Positions 31,862 to 42,614 of a DNA stretch of 57,040 bases are shown here, one piece after another (position 1 is the stretch's first letter; each line of letters begins with the position of its first letter). The stretch is from an uncultured bacterium (GTDB lineage Bacteria > Bacteroidota > Bacteroidia > Bacteroidales > CAIWKO01), in contig CAIOYH010000040.1 of NCBI GenBank assembly GCA_903862465.1, forward strand, positions 1-57,040, in the 5' to 3' direction. The notes under the pieces were generated by a model. The model was not told the origin of the DNA and did no database searches. It was given only the letters and a program-made list of their open reading frames with translations. The position numbers were made by a program, and so were the translations under genes.

Positions 31862-32467
31862 ATGAAAAAATATATCGTACTATTTCTTTTTCTTTTTTAT
31901 TTCGCAGGGGCGTATGCACAGAAATTTAAAGGCGGATTATTTACAGGCATCGCTGCATCACAAATTTCCGGCGATCAACTCTCGGGATTCAACAAACCCG
32001 GATTGTTTGCAGGCGCTTTCACCAACATCGTATTCAAAGAAAAATATGGATTGCAATTGGAATTGTATTACATACAGAAGGGGAGCCGCAAAGTGTCGAA
32101 AAGTAATAGCATTGCTACTTACAAATTGAATCTTCAATATATTGAAATGCCCATTCTATTCAAATGGCAAATCGTAAAACGTTTTTATATAGAATTCGGA
32201 CCTGCCATAGGCGTGCTGATGAAAAATACGGGAGTGGAGAAAGATGGTTACGGAGTGGTGCCCAACTCTCAACGCCCAAAGTTCAATCGCTTTGATTATT
32301 GTGCTATTGGCGGGATAGGGGTGAACATCAGCAAACATTTTAAAGTCAATCTTCGCGGTGAAAGTTCTTTCATTCCCGTGCGTGTACCTCAAGTTGGCAC
32401 CTCATGGCGCTTAGACCGGCTGCAATATAACTCATCAATTTTATTATCTTTAATCTACGAAATCTGA
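31862..32467 (+). CDS. Outer-membrane beta-barrel protein (porin/PorT-like)
   Basis: Signal peptide; FKGGLFTGIAASQISGDQLSGFNKPGLFAGAF; LQLELYYIQKGS. Confidence 0.75.
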   Translation: MKKYIVLFLFLFYFAGAYAQKFKGGLFTGIAASQISGDQLSGFNKPGLFAGAFTNIVFKEKYGLQLELYYIQKGSRKVSKSNSIATYKLNLQYIEMPILFKWQIVKRFYIEFGPAIGVLMKNTGVEKDGYGVVPNSQRPKFNRFDYCAIGGIGVNISKHFKVNLRGESSFIPVRVPQVGTSWRLDRLQYNSSILLSLIYEI

Positions 32468-33036
32468 TGAAAAAGAAAATCGTGATAGGTGTAACAGGAG
32501 CTAGTGGCTCTATTTACGCTTTGAAATTATTTGAGAAGCTCGACACCCTCAAAGATTCGATTTCCGCCTGTGGCGTGGTGTTCTCTTCTAGTGCCGAAAC
32601 CGTTTTGGAATATGAATTGCAAAAGAAAAAACATGAAATAACGTCTTTTCCTATATACGAGAACACGGACTTCTTTGCTCCTTTCGCTTCAGGGTCTGCC
32701 AACTACGACACTATGATCGTTTGTCCCTGCACTATGGGCACCGTCGGCAGAATTGCACACGGCTTTGCCAACGACCTCTTGACGCGCGCCGCCGATGTAA
32801 TGTTGAAAGAAAAAAAACAATTGGTGTTGGTGGTACGTGAAATGCCCTACAACCTAATTCACATAGAGAACTTTAAGTCGCTAATCTCCGCAGGAGCTGT
32901 CATTTGTTCGGCGTCGCCTTCCTTTTATTCAAAACCACAAACCATAGACGCCTTAATCGAAACGGTCATCAACAAGGTGTTGCACCTTGCGGGCTTCTCT
33001 CACAAGTCCTATGAGTGGGGCGCAGAAGAAGCATAA
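32467..33036 (+). CDS. ubiX: UbiX-type flavin prenyltransferase
   Basis: IGVTGASGSIYALKLFEKL; CPCTMGTVGRIAHGFANDLLTRAADVMLKE. Confidence 0.93.
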   Translation: MKKKIVIGVTGASGSIYALKLFEKLDTLKDSISACGVVFSSSAETVLEYELQKKKHEITSFPIYENTDFFAPFASGSANYDTMIVCPCTMGTVGRIAHGFANDLLTRAADVMLKEKKQLVLVVREMPYNLIHIENFKSLISAGAVICSASPSFYSKPQTIDALIETVINKVLHLAGFSHKSYEWGAEEA

Positions 33037-33056
33037 ACGACCGACTTTGTTTTTAA

Positions 33057-33383
33057 TTAAAAGAAATCGTCTTCATCCGACTTTCTCTTCTTAGGCTCAT
33101 CTTCCTCATCGGAAGCCTTCATCTCAGGATCCATAATATCTTGATGAGAAAACAATTGCTCATCAATCTTGTCGTTGGTGGCGGTGTCAATTTTTACATC
33201 CACTTTAATCAAATAGCTAGTATCTTGCGTATCCACAGTGATAGCGTAGAAAAAATCCTTGTTAGGTTTCGTCACTTTAAAAACATGATGTTGAAACCCA
33301 TCAGGGTATTTCTCATTCAAAGCTTCCTGTACTTCCTGCGAGATATTGCTGATATGAACAATAACATTTTTTTTATTTTCCAT
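33057..33383 (-). CDS. Hypothetical protein with acidic/basic C-terminal tail
   Basis: 108 aa; tail ASDEEDEPKKRKSDEDDFF. Confidence 0.6.
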   Translation of the reverse strand: MENKKNVIVHISNISQEVQEALNEKYPDGFQHHVFKVTKPNKDFFYAITVDTQDTSYLIKVDVKIDTATNDKIDEQLFSHQDIMDPEMKASDEEDEPKKRKSDEDDFF

Positions 33384-33544
33384 GATAGCGTAAAATATTT
33401 AAGTTCCTTATTAAAACGTTTCCACTAATCAAAAAATGTGCCGAATTACAATAAATTCAAAATAAATCGGCAATATTTTTTTTCAATTTTTTGCAAAAAT
33501 AAATCCATTTGTATTTAAAAACAAATTATTTTACATAAATATGA

Positions 33545-34060
33545 CTATTCAGATTTCCGATTGAAAAATAAATACTGCGAAATGATGATGAAAACCATGG
33601 TAAACACCACATTATAAAGTGCATGCTTCAAGGTCTCAAAGAAATCTGTGAAACGGAATATTTCCAGATAGAACAAGCAAACATGATGGGCTGTTGTCAG
33701 TATCAAAGCATATAGGAAAAACCATTTGAACCCGGAGTTTTGAATTCCGGGTTGCGTGCCTGCCTCATTGTCCGATTTCGTAGAAACTACATTCTGTGCC
33801 CATGGACTCAGGTAGGCAATTAAAACAGTTGCCGCGGTGTGTATCCCTCCAGAATTTGAAAAAATATCTATGCATAACCCCAGCAGAAAACCGGAAATAA
33901 GAATTATCCAACGTGGTGTGTTAAAAGGCAACAACAGGATAAACAAAATATAGATAAACGGAGTGATGAATGAAAATACTTCAATATTATTGAATACCAG
34001 TACTTGCAGTAATACAAGCCCGATAAATCTTATAATATTTCTGATAATAAGGTTATTCAT
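33545..34060 (-). CDS. mreD: Rod shape-determining protein MreD-like
   Basis: Hydrophobic 171 aa, adjacent to mreC with 8-bp overlap. Confidence 0.85.
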   Translation of the reverse strand: MNNLIIRNIIRFIGLVLLQVLVFNNIEVFSFITPFIYILFILLLPFNTPRWIILISGFLLGLCIDIFSNSGGIHTAATVLIAYLSPWAQNVVSTKSDNEAGTQPGIQNSGFKWFFLYALILTTAHHVCLFYLEIFRFTDFFETLKHALYNVVFTMVFIIISQYLFFNRKSE

Positions 34061-34883
34061 TCTGTGAGCGTTTTTCTAGTTCGTTTAATTCATCTTTCAT
34101 GAGATTATTAATAACATAAACGTAAGAGATATTGTTGAAGTCATTAAAAAGTTTGACTCGAATCTCATAGAAATCTTTACCTTTATTAATCTCATACGAA
34201 TAAATAGACCCGATTAAGATCCCCTCAGGAAACATCATCGAATAGCCACTGCTGATGATGGTGTCTCCTACAGAAATCTTTACGTGGGCAGGAACATCTT
34301 TCAAGGTAACCACGCGATAGTCATCACCTTTCCAGATGATGGTGCCGACATTATCATTTTTCTTTATTTTAGCCGATATCTTTGTCTTTGAATGCAAGAG
34401 AGACGTAACAGAACAGAAATTATCCGACACGTCTTTTACAATACCAATTATCCCTTGAGAAGAAATAACGCCCATATTCTTTTTTATGCCATGCTTTAAT
34501 CCTTTGTTGAGGGTGAGATAATTATTTGCTCTATTGGATGTATTTGATATAACCTTTGCGCTGAAATAAGTGTATTGTTGTTGGTAAAGTGTGTCGTTCA
34601 CAACAAAAACTTTGTTGTTGGTCTTAATAAATGAACTCTTTTGAAGACTTAGCAAATGAGCATTTTCATCTGCCAAAGTTTTATTAATACTTGTCAATCC
34701 AATATAGTCAGTGATGCCACTTGAAAAACCATATATACCTCCAGAAATAGCATTTGCAGCAGAGAGTATGGAGGATTGTTGATAATAGCTATTTTGATAG
34801 ATGATAAGAAATGCAAAGAACTCCAGTAAAAGAAACAGGAAGAAATTATAATACTTAAATAAAAATTGAAGTAGAGGGCGCAT
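34053..34883 (-). CDS. mreC: Rod shape-determining protein MreC
   Basis: LTLNKGLKHGIKKNMGVISSQGIIGIVKDVSDNFCSVTSLLHSKTKISAKIKKND. Confidence 0.93.
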   Translation of the reverse strand: MRPLLQFLFKYYNFFLFLLLEFFAFLIIYQNSYYQQSSILSAANAISGGIYGFSSGITDYIGLTSINKTLADENAHLLSLQKSSFIKTNNKVFVVNDTLYQQQYTYFSAKVISNTSNRANNYLTLNKGLKHGIKKNMGVISSQGIIGIVKDVSDNFCSVTSLLHSKTKISAKIKKNDNVGTIIWKGDDYRVVTLKDVPAHVKISVGDTIISSGYSMMFPEGILIGSIYSYEINKGKDFYEIRVKLFNDFNNISYVYVINNLMKDELNELEKRSQNE

Positions 34884-34948
34884 AATATCAATATATTTCA
34901 GCTACTATATTTTTCGCTGATAATCCCTGCAAAGATAACCAAAAAATA

Positions 34949-35971
34949 TTATTTAATAAGGAATGGAAACTTATCAAAATTCTTCAAAGCAATAGCAGTA
35001 CCTCTAGCAACCGCTTTGAGGGGATCTTCTGCAATATGAACAACAAGTTTTGTTTTCAGATGCAAACGTTTATCCAATCCACGTAACAAGGCACCGCCGC
35101 CTGCCAGATAAATTCCGGTACGATAAATATCGGCAGAAAGTTCCGGTGGAGTCATTTCCAAAGCATTAAGGACGGCGGTTTCTATCTTAACGATGGATTT
35201 GTCAAGGGCATGAGCAATCTCTGCATAGTTAACCATAATTTCTTTTGGAATACCCGTCAGCATATCTCGTCCATGAACTGCAAAGTCAGGAGGTGGATTG
35301 TCAATATCAGGAGTAGCAGCACCAACTTCAATCTTTATACGTTCTGCGGTACGTTCGCCTATATTAATATTGTGTTGTTTACGCATGTACTCCTCTATAT
35401 CTGCATTAAAGTCATCGCCTGCGATGCGAATAGATTTGTTATTCACAATGCCGCCAAGAGCAATAACTGCAATTTCGCTTGTACCGCCACCGATATCAAT
35501 AACCATGTTACCATTTGGCTCAAGTACATCAATACCAATACCAATAGCAGCTGCCATAGGTTCGTGTATCAAACGAACTTCTTTCGCACCGGCTTGTTCT
35601 GCTGAATCGCGCACCGCACGTTCTTCCACTTCGGTGATACCGGAAGGAATGCTAATAACCATTTTTAGAGCAGGCGGAAACAACACCCTTTTAGAGTTAA
35701 TCATTTTTATAAATGCCTTAATCATGATTTCTGCAGAGTGAAAATCAGCAATAACACCATCACGTAATGGACGAATCGTCCTGATATATTGATGTGTTTT
35801 GCCATGCATCATCATAGCTTTTTTTCCGACGGCTTCGGTTTTTCCTGTGATAAGGTTGATGGCAATAATGGAAGGTTCTTCCACAACGATCTTATCATTA
35901 TGAATAATAATAGTGTTGGCTGTCCCAAGGTCAATTGCGATTTCTTTAGTAAATAGTGACAAGAATCCCAT
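34949..35971 (-). CDS. mreB: Rod shape-determining protein MreB
   Basis: IAIDLGTANTIIIHNDKIVVEEPSIIAIN; MVIDIGGGTSEIAVIALGG. Confidence 0.98.
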   Translation of the reverse strand: MGFLSLFTKEIAIDLGTANTIIIHNDKIVVEEPSIIAINLITGKTEAVGKKAMMMHGKTHQYIRTIRPLRDGVIADFHSAEIMIKAFIKMINSKRVLFPPALKMVISIPSGITEVEERAVRDSAEQAGAKEVRLIHEPMAAAIGIGIDVLEPNGNMVIDIGGGTSEIAVIALGGIVNNKSIRIAGDDFNADIEEYMRKQHNINIGERTAERIKIEVGAATPDIDNPPPDFAVHGRDMLTGIPKEIMVNYAEIAHALDKSIVKIETAVLNALEMTPPELSADIYRTGIYLAGGGALLRGLDKRLHLKTKLVVHIAEDPLKAVARGTAIALKNFDKFPFLIK

Positions 35972-35985
35972 GCTAGTTTTATTTA

Positions 35986-37503
35986 TTAGTGTTTAAAATG
36001 TCTAATTCCGGTTAATACCATTGAAACCCCGTTTTGGTTACAAAAATCAATGGATTTTTTATCATTTATTGAGCCCCCAGGTTGAATGACAGCTTTGATG
36101 CCTTCATGATATGCAATCTCAACACAATCAGGGAAAGGGAAGAAAGCATCGGATGCCATAACGGCATTATTCAAATCCTTGCCGAATTCTTTAGCTTTTT
36201 CAATGGCTTGTTTGAGTGCATCCACGCGCGAAGTTTGTCCTGTGCCATTCCCTAAAAGTTGTAGATTCCTTGCAAGTACAATAGTATTTGATTTCGTATG
36301 TTTTGAAATTTTGTTTGCAAATAGCAAATCTTCTATCGTTTTTGCATCGGGTACTGTCGATGAAACAATGTGAAGGTCTTCGGGTTTTTCAATGATACTA
36401 TCTTTATCTTGTTTGATAACTCCGTTCAGTATAGACTTAAACTGTATGGTGGGAAAACTAAATAGCTTTTGCTTTAATATGATTCGATTTTTCTTTTGAC
36501 TAAGTAATTCAATAGCTTGAGGTTGATAATCAGGAGCAATAATAACCTCAAAGAATAAGTTGTTGATTTCATTCGCGGTTTCAACATCCAAAGTTATATT
36601 GGTCACCAACACGCCTCCAAAAGCAGAGACAGGATCCCCAGCCAGAGCATCTTTCCATGCATCAACAAGTTTTTCGCGGCTTGCAATTCCACAAGCGTTT
36701 GTATGTTTCAATATAGCAAAAGTGGTGTCCGAAAAGTCAGCAATAAGATTTACGGCAGCTTCAATATCCGCAAGATTGTTGTAGGAAATACTCTTGCCGT
36801 TAAGCTGTTCAAATACTTCATCAAGGTTACCACAGAAAACTCCTTGTTGATGGGGATTTTCGCCATAACGAAGCCAAAGGTTGGTATCGTAACTTTGCTT
36901 GAAAGTAGGTATTTGGTTTTCTGAATTAAAATAATTGAATATAGCAGTATCATAGCTTGAGGAAACATTGAAGGCATGTGCAGCAAAGTTTTTTCTATCG
37001 GCTAAGTCGGTGCAGCCGTTTTTTTCTTTCAAGAGGTTCGCTAATGTTGCATAGTGTTTAGCCGAAGGGACTATCACCACATCGTTGAAGTTTTTGGCAG
37101 CAGCTCTAATCAAGGATATGCCACCAATATCAATCTTTTCAATGATATCTTCATCGGGAGCACCCGAAGCGAGGGTTTGTGCAAAAGGATATAAGTCAAC
37201 AATTACTAAATCAATCGGAGGAATAGCGAACTCTTTGGCTTGTTGTTGGTCGTCAGCATTGTCACGACGATATAAAATGCCTCCAAAGATTTTGGGGTGT
37301 AATGTCTTTACTCTACCGCCAAATATAGAAGGGAAAGAGGTCAGAGATTCCACAGCAATAGCATCTACACCAAGACTTTTAATATAGTCGAGCGTACCAC
37401 CTGTGGAGTATATTTGAATGTTCAGTTTTTGAAGTTCGCCAATGATATCGTCAAGACCGTTTTTGTGATAAACCGATATCAATGCGCTGCTAATCTTTTT
37501 CAT
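35986..37503 (-). CDS. purH: Bifunctional AICAR transformylase/IMP cyclohydrolase
   Basis: SALISVYHKNGLDDIIGEL; GGRVKTLHPKIFGGIL; LRYGENPHQQGVF. Confidence 0.97.
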   Translation of the reverse strand: MKKISSALISVYHKNGLDDIIGELQKLNIQIYSTGGTLDYIKSLGVDAIAVESLTSFPSIFGGRVKTLHPKIFGGILYRRDNADDQQQAKEFAIPPIDLVIVDLYPFAQTLASGAPDEDIIEKIDIGGISLIRAAAKNFNDVVIVPSAKHYATLANLLKEKNGCTDLADRKNFAAHAFNVSSSYDTAIFNYFNSENQIPTFKQSYDTNLWLRYGENPHQQGVFCGNLDEVFEQLNGKSISYNNLADIEAAVNLIADFSDTTFAILKHTNACGIASREKLVDAWKDALAGDPVSAFGGVLVTNITLDVETANEINNLFFEVIIAPDYQPQAIELLSQKKNRIILKQKLFSFPTIQFKSILNGVIKQDKDSIIEKPEDLHIVSSTVPDAKTIEDLLFANKISKHTKSNTIVLARNLQLLGNGTGQTSRVDALKQAIEKAKEFGKDLNNAVMASDAFFPFPDCVEIAYHEGIKAVIQPGGSINDKKSIDFCNQNGVSMVLTGIRHFKH

Positions 37504-37685
37504 GTATGACTGTGTCAAAAAATTTGTGCAAAGTTCGTAAAAATAAATGGATTAAATGAGTTTCTTAGTGAATTTTTTATTTGAAAGATAATTTCTCTAT
37601 GCAGCAGCGCAAAAAAGCAGTGGTTTCAAAGCATATTTTCTAGCAATAATTCAGCTGAAAGAGAGACAGAAACCTTCTTAAACCA

Positions 37686-38339
37686 TTACATTTCTTTGAC
37701 ATTTGGTATCACCTTTTTGGGATAGAGCGGCGATTCGACTATGCTTTTCAAATTAAACAGATTATAATAGGGCGTATCGGTGATGTAAGCATTTACAATA
37801 GAAGCCGGCACATAGCCTCCCGATTCGCAATGAACTTGATAAATTACTTTTGTTACTCCTTTTGCCATAGGGATTAACTGCCAAAATCCTGTAATGGCGG
37901 GTACTCTAATGGTGCCATCTTTGAGGGGCATGTAGTCTTTAATTCCTGTGAGTGCTATGGTGACTATCTTTGTTGCTGTGTCTTGTTTTACGGTGTAATA
38001 CGTACAAATATCCCTATCGGAAACGGGCCAAGTTGATTTGATTATCGTGTAGGTGTAGCCTATGTCGCGACTGATTTTCTTTGGTCGGCTAGCATAGGTG
38101 ACATTATACATCCATTTGGGGTATTCCGAAACACTGTCGATAAGCGCTAATATACTTCCCATATTTGACTTGACAGTGATTTCTCCTCTGAACTCTCTAA
38201 CATTAGAGCCTGCAAATGGCCGGGTATATACCGTTACACCATTTTTTTCTAACTTCAATTCCCAATTCTGAGAAAAAGAATAGGAACAAAACATAAAGGA
38301 AACTAGTAGGAATAATAAATATTTCTTAGTGTTCATCAT
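37686..38339 (-). CDS. START-domain secreted protein
   Basis: Signal peptide; WELKLEKNGVTVYTRPFAGSNVREFRGE...WPVSDRDICTYYT. Confidence 0.75.
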   Translation of the reverse strand: MMNTKKYLLFLLVSFMFCSYSFSQNWELKLEKNGVTVYTRPFAGSNVREFRGEITVKSNMGSILALIDSVSEYPKWMYNVTYASRPKKISRDIGYTYTIIKSTWPVSDRDICTYYTVKQDTATKIVTIALTGIKDYMPLKDGTIRVPAITGFWQLIPMAKGVTKVIYQVHCESGGYVPASIVNAYITDTPYYNLFNLKSIVESPLYPKKVIPNVKEM

Positions 38340-38522
38340 AGTAAGGTTTTTGCTTTTTAGAAATTGTGTACAAAAATACACAAATAATGTCATCCAAATA
38401 CGCTATCTTCAAAAATAGTTGTATCTTTGATGCTGAATTTCTTTAAACCCATAAAATGAAAAGCAAATTCTGAAGGCAAGTATCTCGTATGGATTCATAA
38501 AACAAACTTAAACACAAAGATT

Positions 38523-38921
38523 ATGGCAACACTAACACAAGAAATGAAAGACATGATTGCAACACAGCAATGTTTTGTAGGCACCGTGAATGCTGATGGC
38601 ACACCCAATGTGGCACCCAAACGTTCCACGCGCGTTTTGTCGGATGACACACTTATTTTTACAGAAGGCACCGGCGGCGCCACTTATACTAACATCAAAA
38701 GGGGCTCAAAAGTGGCAGTATCTATTGTGAATCGCGATACATTGGACGGATATCGCTTTATTGGCCGCCCAACAATACAAGACAGTGGCGACTTATATGA
38801 TATGGCAGCCGCCATGTCGGAAAAGATGGGCATGCGCAAACCCTACGCAGTGGTGGTGATTCAGATAGATGAAATCCATTCGCTGAAACCGGGTCCTACA
38901 GCAGGAAAAAAAATAGGCTAA
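38523..38921 (+). CDS. Pyridoxamine 5'-phosphate oxidase-like FMN-binding protein
   Basis: FVGTVNADGTPNVAPKRSTRVLSDDTLIFTEGT...AVSIVNRDTLDGYRFIGRP. Confidence 0.8.
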   Translation: MATLTQEMKDMIATQQCFVGTVNADGTPNVAPKRSTRVLSDDTLIFTEGTGGATYTNIKRGSKVAVSIVNRDTLDGYRFIGRPTIQDSGDLYDMAAAMSEKMGMRKPYAVVVIQIDEIHSLKPGPTAGKKIG

Positions 38922-38996
38922 GGCATCGCAGTTGAAAATCATCCATTGTGTCGAATTGAATTTGCACAGGGTGACAACAAAGGGGGTAAATTCTCG

Positions 38997-39026
38997 TTTG
39001 TAGCTTCATAATTTTGCTTACTTTTG
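38997..39026 (+). promoter_or_regulatory. Putative Bacteroidetes promoter (TTTG-N18-TACTTTTG)
   Basis: -33 TTTG 38997..39000 and -7 TACTTTTG 39019..39026, 17 nt before the ATG at 39043. Confidence 0.6.
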
Positions 39027-39042
39027 TTTCAAATTTCTGCTT

Positions 39043-39798
39043 ATGCGCTTTATTACTTTTTTGATTGCTTTATTTTTGTTACACTGCAGTGTGCAGGCAC
39101 AAGTGAATGTGCGCGATTCTGCCATGAATATTCCTATGTTTTATGCCACCTACGCTTATCAGGTTAGCAAGGGCGATGCAGGCAAGCGCTTCGGCAACAA
39201 CCAATCCATTGGGGGCGGATTTCAATATAAAATAAAGAAGAATTGGCTGTTTGGCGCCGAATTCAATTATATGTTTGGCGGCAGAATTAAGAACCAAGAA
39301 AGCATTTTGTCGTCTATCGTTAACTCGGATGGCGCCTTAATCACCTCATCGGGAGAATATGCTCAAGTGAATTTTACGGAAGCCGCTTATAACTTTAGTG
39401 TGAAGTTCGGAAAGATATTCCCTGTGTTTGGTTCCAATCCCAATTCGGGGATTTATATTTCCTTGCAGCCCGGATTTTTACAGCATAAGATAAAAATCAA
39501 CAACCCAAACAATACCGCTCCCCAATTGGCAGGCGACTATAAATATGGTTACGACGAAATGGCTAGTGGCTTTTGTGCAACAGAATTCTTAGGTTATATG
39601 TATATGGGCAACCACCGCTTACTTTCTTTTTATGCAGGCATTGAATGTACCCAAGCCTTTACGGTGAATCGGCGAGCCTATAATTTCAATACTATGACGC
39701 ACAACAGCGGTCAGAATCATGATTATTACTATTCGTTTCGCTTTGGATGGATAGTTCCTTTGTATAAAAGAACTCCCGTAGGCTATTATTTTAAGTAA
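39043..39798 (+). CDS. Hypothetical outer-membrane protein
   Basis: Signal peptide; beta-barrel-like IGGGFQYKIKKNWLFGAEFNYMFGG. Confidence 0.6.
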   Translation: MRFITFLIALFLLHCSVQAQVNVRDSAMNIPMFYATYAYQVSKGDAGKRFGNNQSIGGGFQYKIKKNWLFGAEFNYMFGGRIKNQESILSSIVNSDGALITSSGEYAQVNFTEAAYNFSVKFGKIFPVFGSNPNSGIYISLQPGFLQHKIKINNPNNTAPQLAGDYKYGYDEMASGFCATEFLGYMYMGNHRLLSFYAGIECTQAFTVNRRAYNFNTMTHNSGQNHDYYYSFRFGWIVPLYKRTPVGYYFK

Positions 39799-39807
39799 GG
39801 TTTTTGC

Positions 39808-41043
39808 ATGCCGTTTCTTTATAGCTTCTTAATATCGTTCTATACGGCTCTGATAAAACTCGCTGCCCTATTTGATGCAAAAGCGCGAAAATGGGTAGTC
39901 GGCAGGAAGCATCTTTTCTCACATATTGAACAACAAATTGACCGAAGCCAATCCTACGTTTGGTTTCATGCGGCATCTTTGGGCGAGTTTGAGCAAGGAC
40001 GCCCTGTGATGGAAGCATTCCGCAAACACTATCCGCAATATAAAATAGTGCTCACTTTCTTTTCTCCTTCGGGATATGAAATCCGCAAGAACTATGAGGG
40101 CGCAGACCATATTTGGTATTTGCCTGCCGATACGAAGCGGAATGCGCGCAAGTTTCTCGCCTTGGTGAATCCTCGCATGGTGTTCTTTATTAAGTACGAA
40201 TTTTGGTTCAACTATATCCGTCAGATACATAAAAAGAATATCCCCTTGTATTTTTTCTCGGTGAAGTTTCGTCCCGATCAGTTCTTTTTCGCTTGGTATG
40301 GCGGATGGTTTCGGAAAAACCTGCAGAAGATTAGTTGGTTTTTTGTGCAGGATGCGGCATCTTTAGGCTTGCTTGAAAGCATCAAACTAGGACAATGTAA
40401 CCTATCGGGCGATACACGTTTCGACCGAGTGCGCAGTGTGGCAATAGCCAAAAAAGAGTTTCCCTTGGTGGCAAAATTCTCTGCCAATGCTCGCGTGCTT
40501 ATCGCGGGAAGCACTTGGCAACCCGATGAGGAGTTTTTGATACAATTTATCAACCAAAAGCCCTTGCAAATGAAATTTATCGTGGCACCACACGAGATAC
40601 ATGAAGACCGGATGGCTTCGTTTCAGGCACGCATTCAGGCTAAGTCTGTTCGCTTTTCGGAGCTTAACGACCAAAATGCAACAGATGCGGATGTGCTCAT
40701 CATTGACAATATCGGCATGTTGCTGCATCTGTATCAATATGCGCAGGTGGCATATATCGGCGGCGGCTTTGGCAAAAGCATACACAATATTTTGGAGGCA
40801 GCCACTTTTGGCAAACCTGTGGTGTTCGGTCCTGCATACCATAAGTTTCAAGAGGCTTTGGATTTGATTGCCTTAGGCGGTGCTTTCCCCGTGAATACTT
40901 ACAAAGAATTTGATACTATCGTGCAGCGGCTTTTCGATGAAGACGATTTTCTGCACGAGACATCAAACATTTGCAGCACCTTCGTCATCGAACATTCGGG
41001 CGCTACGGCTATCATCATGGATAAGATTGCCACGCAGATTTAG
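39808..41043 (+). CDS. waaA: 3-deoxy-D-manno-octulosonic acid transferase
   Basis: VWFHAASLGEFEQGRPVMEAF; VAYIGGGFGKSIHNILEAATFGKPVVFGP. Confidence 0.95.
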   Translation: MPFLYSFLISFYTALIKLAALFDAKARKWVVGRKHLFSHIEQQIDRSQSYVWFHAASLGEFEQGRPVMEAFRKHYPQYKIVLTFFSPSGYEIRKNYEGADHIWYLPADTKRNARKFLALVNPRMVFFIKYEFWFNYIRQIHKKNIPLYFFSVKFRPDQFFFAWYGGWFRKNLQKISWFFVQDAASLGLLESIKLGQCNLSGDTRFDRVRSVAIAKKEFPLVAKFSANARVLIAGSTWQPDEEFLIQFINQKPLQMKFIVAPHEIHEDRMASFQARIQAKSVRFSELNDQNATDADVLIIDNIGMLLHLYQYAQVAYIGGGFGKSIHNILEAATFGKPVVFGPAYHKFQEALDLIALGGAFPVNTYKEFDTIVQRLFDEDDFLHETSNICSTFVIEHSGATAIIMDKIATQI

Positions 41044-42437
41044 CGCTGCATACTAAACGCGCGACTGATACTTTCTGACATTTCTTTGGGAGAATAGGGA
41101 TGCGCCACTATGGTTTTCTGCGCATCGAGAACAAAAAAGGTGGGGGTGCTATACGCATTATAGTTTTCGATGGTAGGACTTTGGAACCCCAACAAATCGC
41201 ACACATTGATCCACGTCATTTTGTTTTTGCGGATGGCTGCCGCCCATTTGGCTTTGTCGGTATCAGCCGAAACACCATAAATCTCTAGTCCGGAGGCTTT
41301 ATAAAGGTCGTACAACTGACAAATTTGCGCCATCACTTCTTCGCAATGCGGACATTCGGACGACCAAAATATCAGCAACACCACTTTCGATTTCAGTTCA
41401 AACAAACTGCGCGGTTTGCCTTCGGCATCGTTCATTACGATTTCGGGAGCAGGATTGCCGGCTTTAAGTTTTTTGATGACCGCGGCTCGTTCGCTCATCG
41501 TTTTGTTGTGAGGCGTTTGGTCGCAGGTGTTTTTTTCGAGATAAGTATCCACCAAATGCACAAAAGTGCCTTCCCACTCCGTGTCCGAAAAGGTGTTCAC
41601 CAAAAGGTTGAGGATATAAATATATATAGGTGAATTTTCGGCAGGGCGGCGCATAATAAAGTCAACCGCTTGGATGAAATTCGAGTCGGAAGGCACTGCC
41701 ACATAGTCGGTGAGATAGTCGGTACACGACACATAGAAGATTTCGGAATACAAGAGTGTGGTGTCGGCAAAGTCAATATTGTCGAAAAAATGCGCACGTA
41801 GAAAATCGCTGCGTTTTTTGTAAGGCTGAGCGTTCGGAAGCTTTTTATAGGCTTCCCAATCGGGCTTCAGATAAGCTTTCAGCAATTTGTTCACATACAT
41901 GCCTGTCGATTTTTGGATAAGCTGCTGCGTGAATGCATTCAAGGTTTGGGTGAGTTGATAGGCTTTGCGCGCCATAGAATCCAAGTCGGAAGTCATCACA
42001 TGTTGGCTCGATTGATAAATCTTATCGCCCAAGACCGAAATCGTGTGTATGGAGTCGTTGATATAGCTCGACAACCGCCAATAGGAATAATAGAAAGCGT
42101 TTTCGTGAGATTCCTCCACGTTCATATTGTCGAGCAAATTGTTCATATCATTGGTCATGACGACGTTTTCGTGGTTGAGTATCACATCCGTAAACAAACT
42201 GTCGGCAAACACGATGCGATACACCCCCACTGGCATCGCAGCAGTAACGTTGAATTTGATGTCGCCATTTTTCGCTAGGCACGAATCCACCGGCACATAG
42301 CGGCTGCCTCTAACCGAGGTGAGATAGACCTTAGAGTTGGGCAGGTTTTTCAAGGTATAATGTATGGAATACTGCGCAAAGGTATCCGCCAAAGGCATCA
42401 ACAGCATACACAGCGCAAGGAGAATGAGTTTCTTCAA
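41040..42437 (-). CDS. TlpA-family thioredoxin-like protein
   Basis: LLIFWSSECPHCEEVMAQI; C-terminal thioredoxin fold; N-terminal signal and beta-rich domain. Confidence 0.8.
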   Translation of the reverse strand: MKKLILLALCMLLMPLADTFAQYSIHYTLKNLPNSKVYLTSVRGSRYVPVDSCLAKNGDIKFNVTAAMPVGVYRIVFADSLFTDVILNHENVVMTNDMNNLLDNMNVEESHENAFYYSYWRLSSYINDSIHTISVLGDKIYQSSQHVMTSDLDSMARKAYQLTQTLNAFTQQLIQKSTGMYVNKLLKAYLKPDWEAYKKLPNAQPYKKRSDFLRAHFFDNIDFADTTLLYSEIFYVSCTDYLTDYVAVPSDSNFIQAVDFIMRRPAENSPIYIYILNLLVNTFSDTEWEGTFVHLVDTYLEKNTCDQTPHNKTMSERAAVIKKLKAGNPAPEIVMNDAEGKPRSLFELKSKVVLLIFWSSECPHCEEVMAQICQLYDLYKASGLEIYGVSADTDKAKWAAAIRKNKMTWINVCDLLGFQSPTIENYNAYSTPTFFVLDAQKTIVAHPYSPKEMSESISRAFSMQR

Positions 42438-42614
42438 AATATTTTTTATGCAAAATTACAAAAAGCTGCGGAGATACGCTTCATTGGTATGCAGATTTTT
42501 TTTAAAAGGGATATGGCTAATCCAAAAGCAAGGCTGCGAACCCTTCTATTATTCTTTAAGCAATGCTTGTAACCATAAGAAAAAACCACAAAGACTCCCG
42601 ACCTCTGGGCATTT

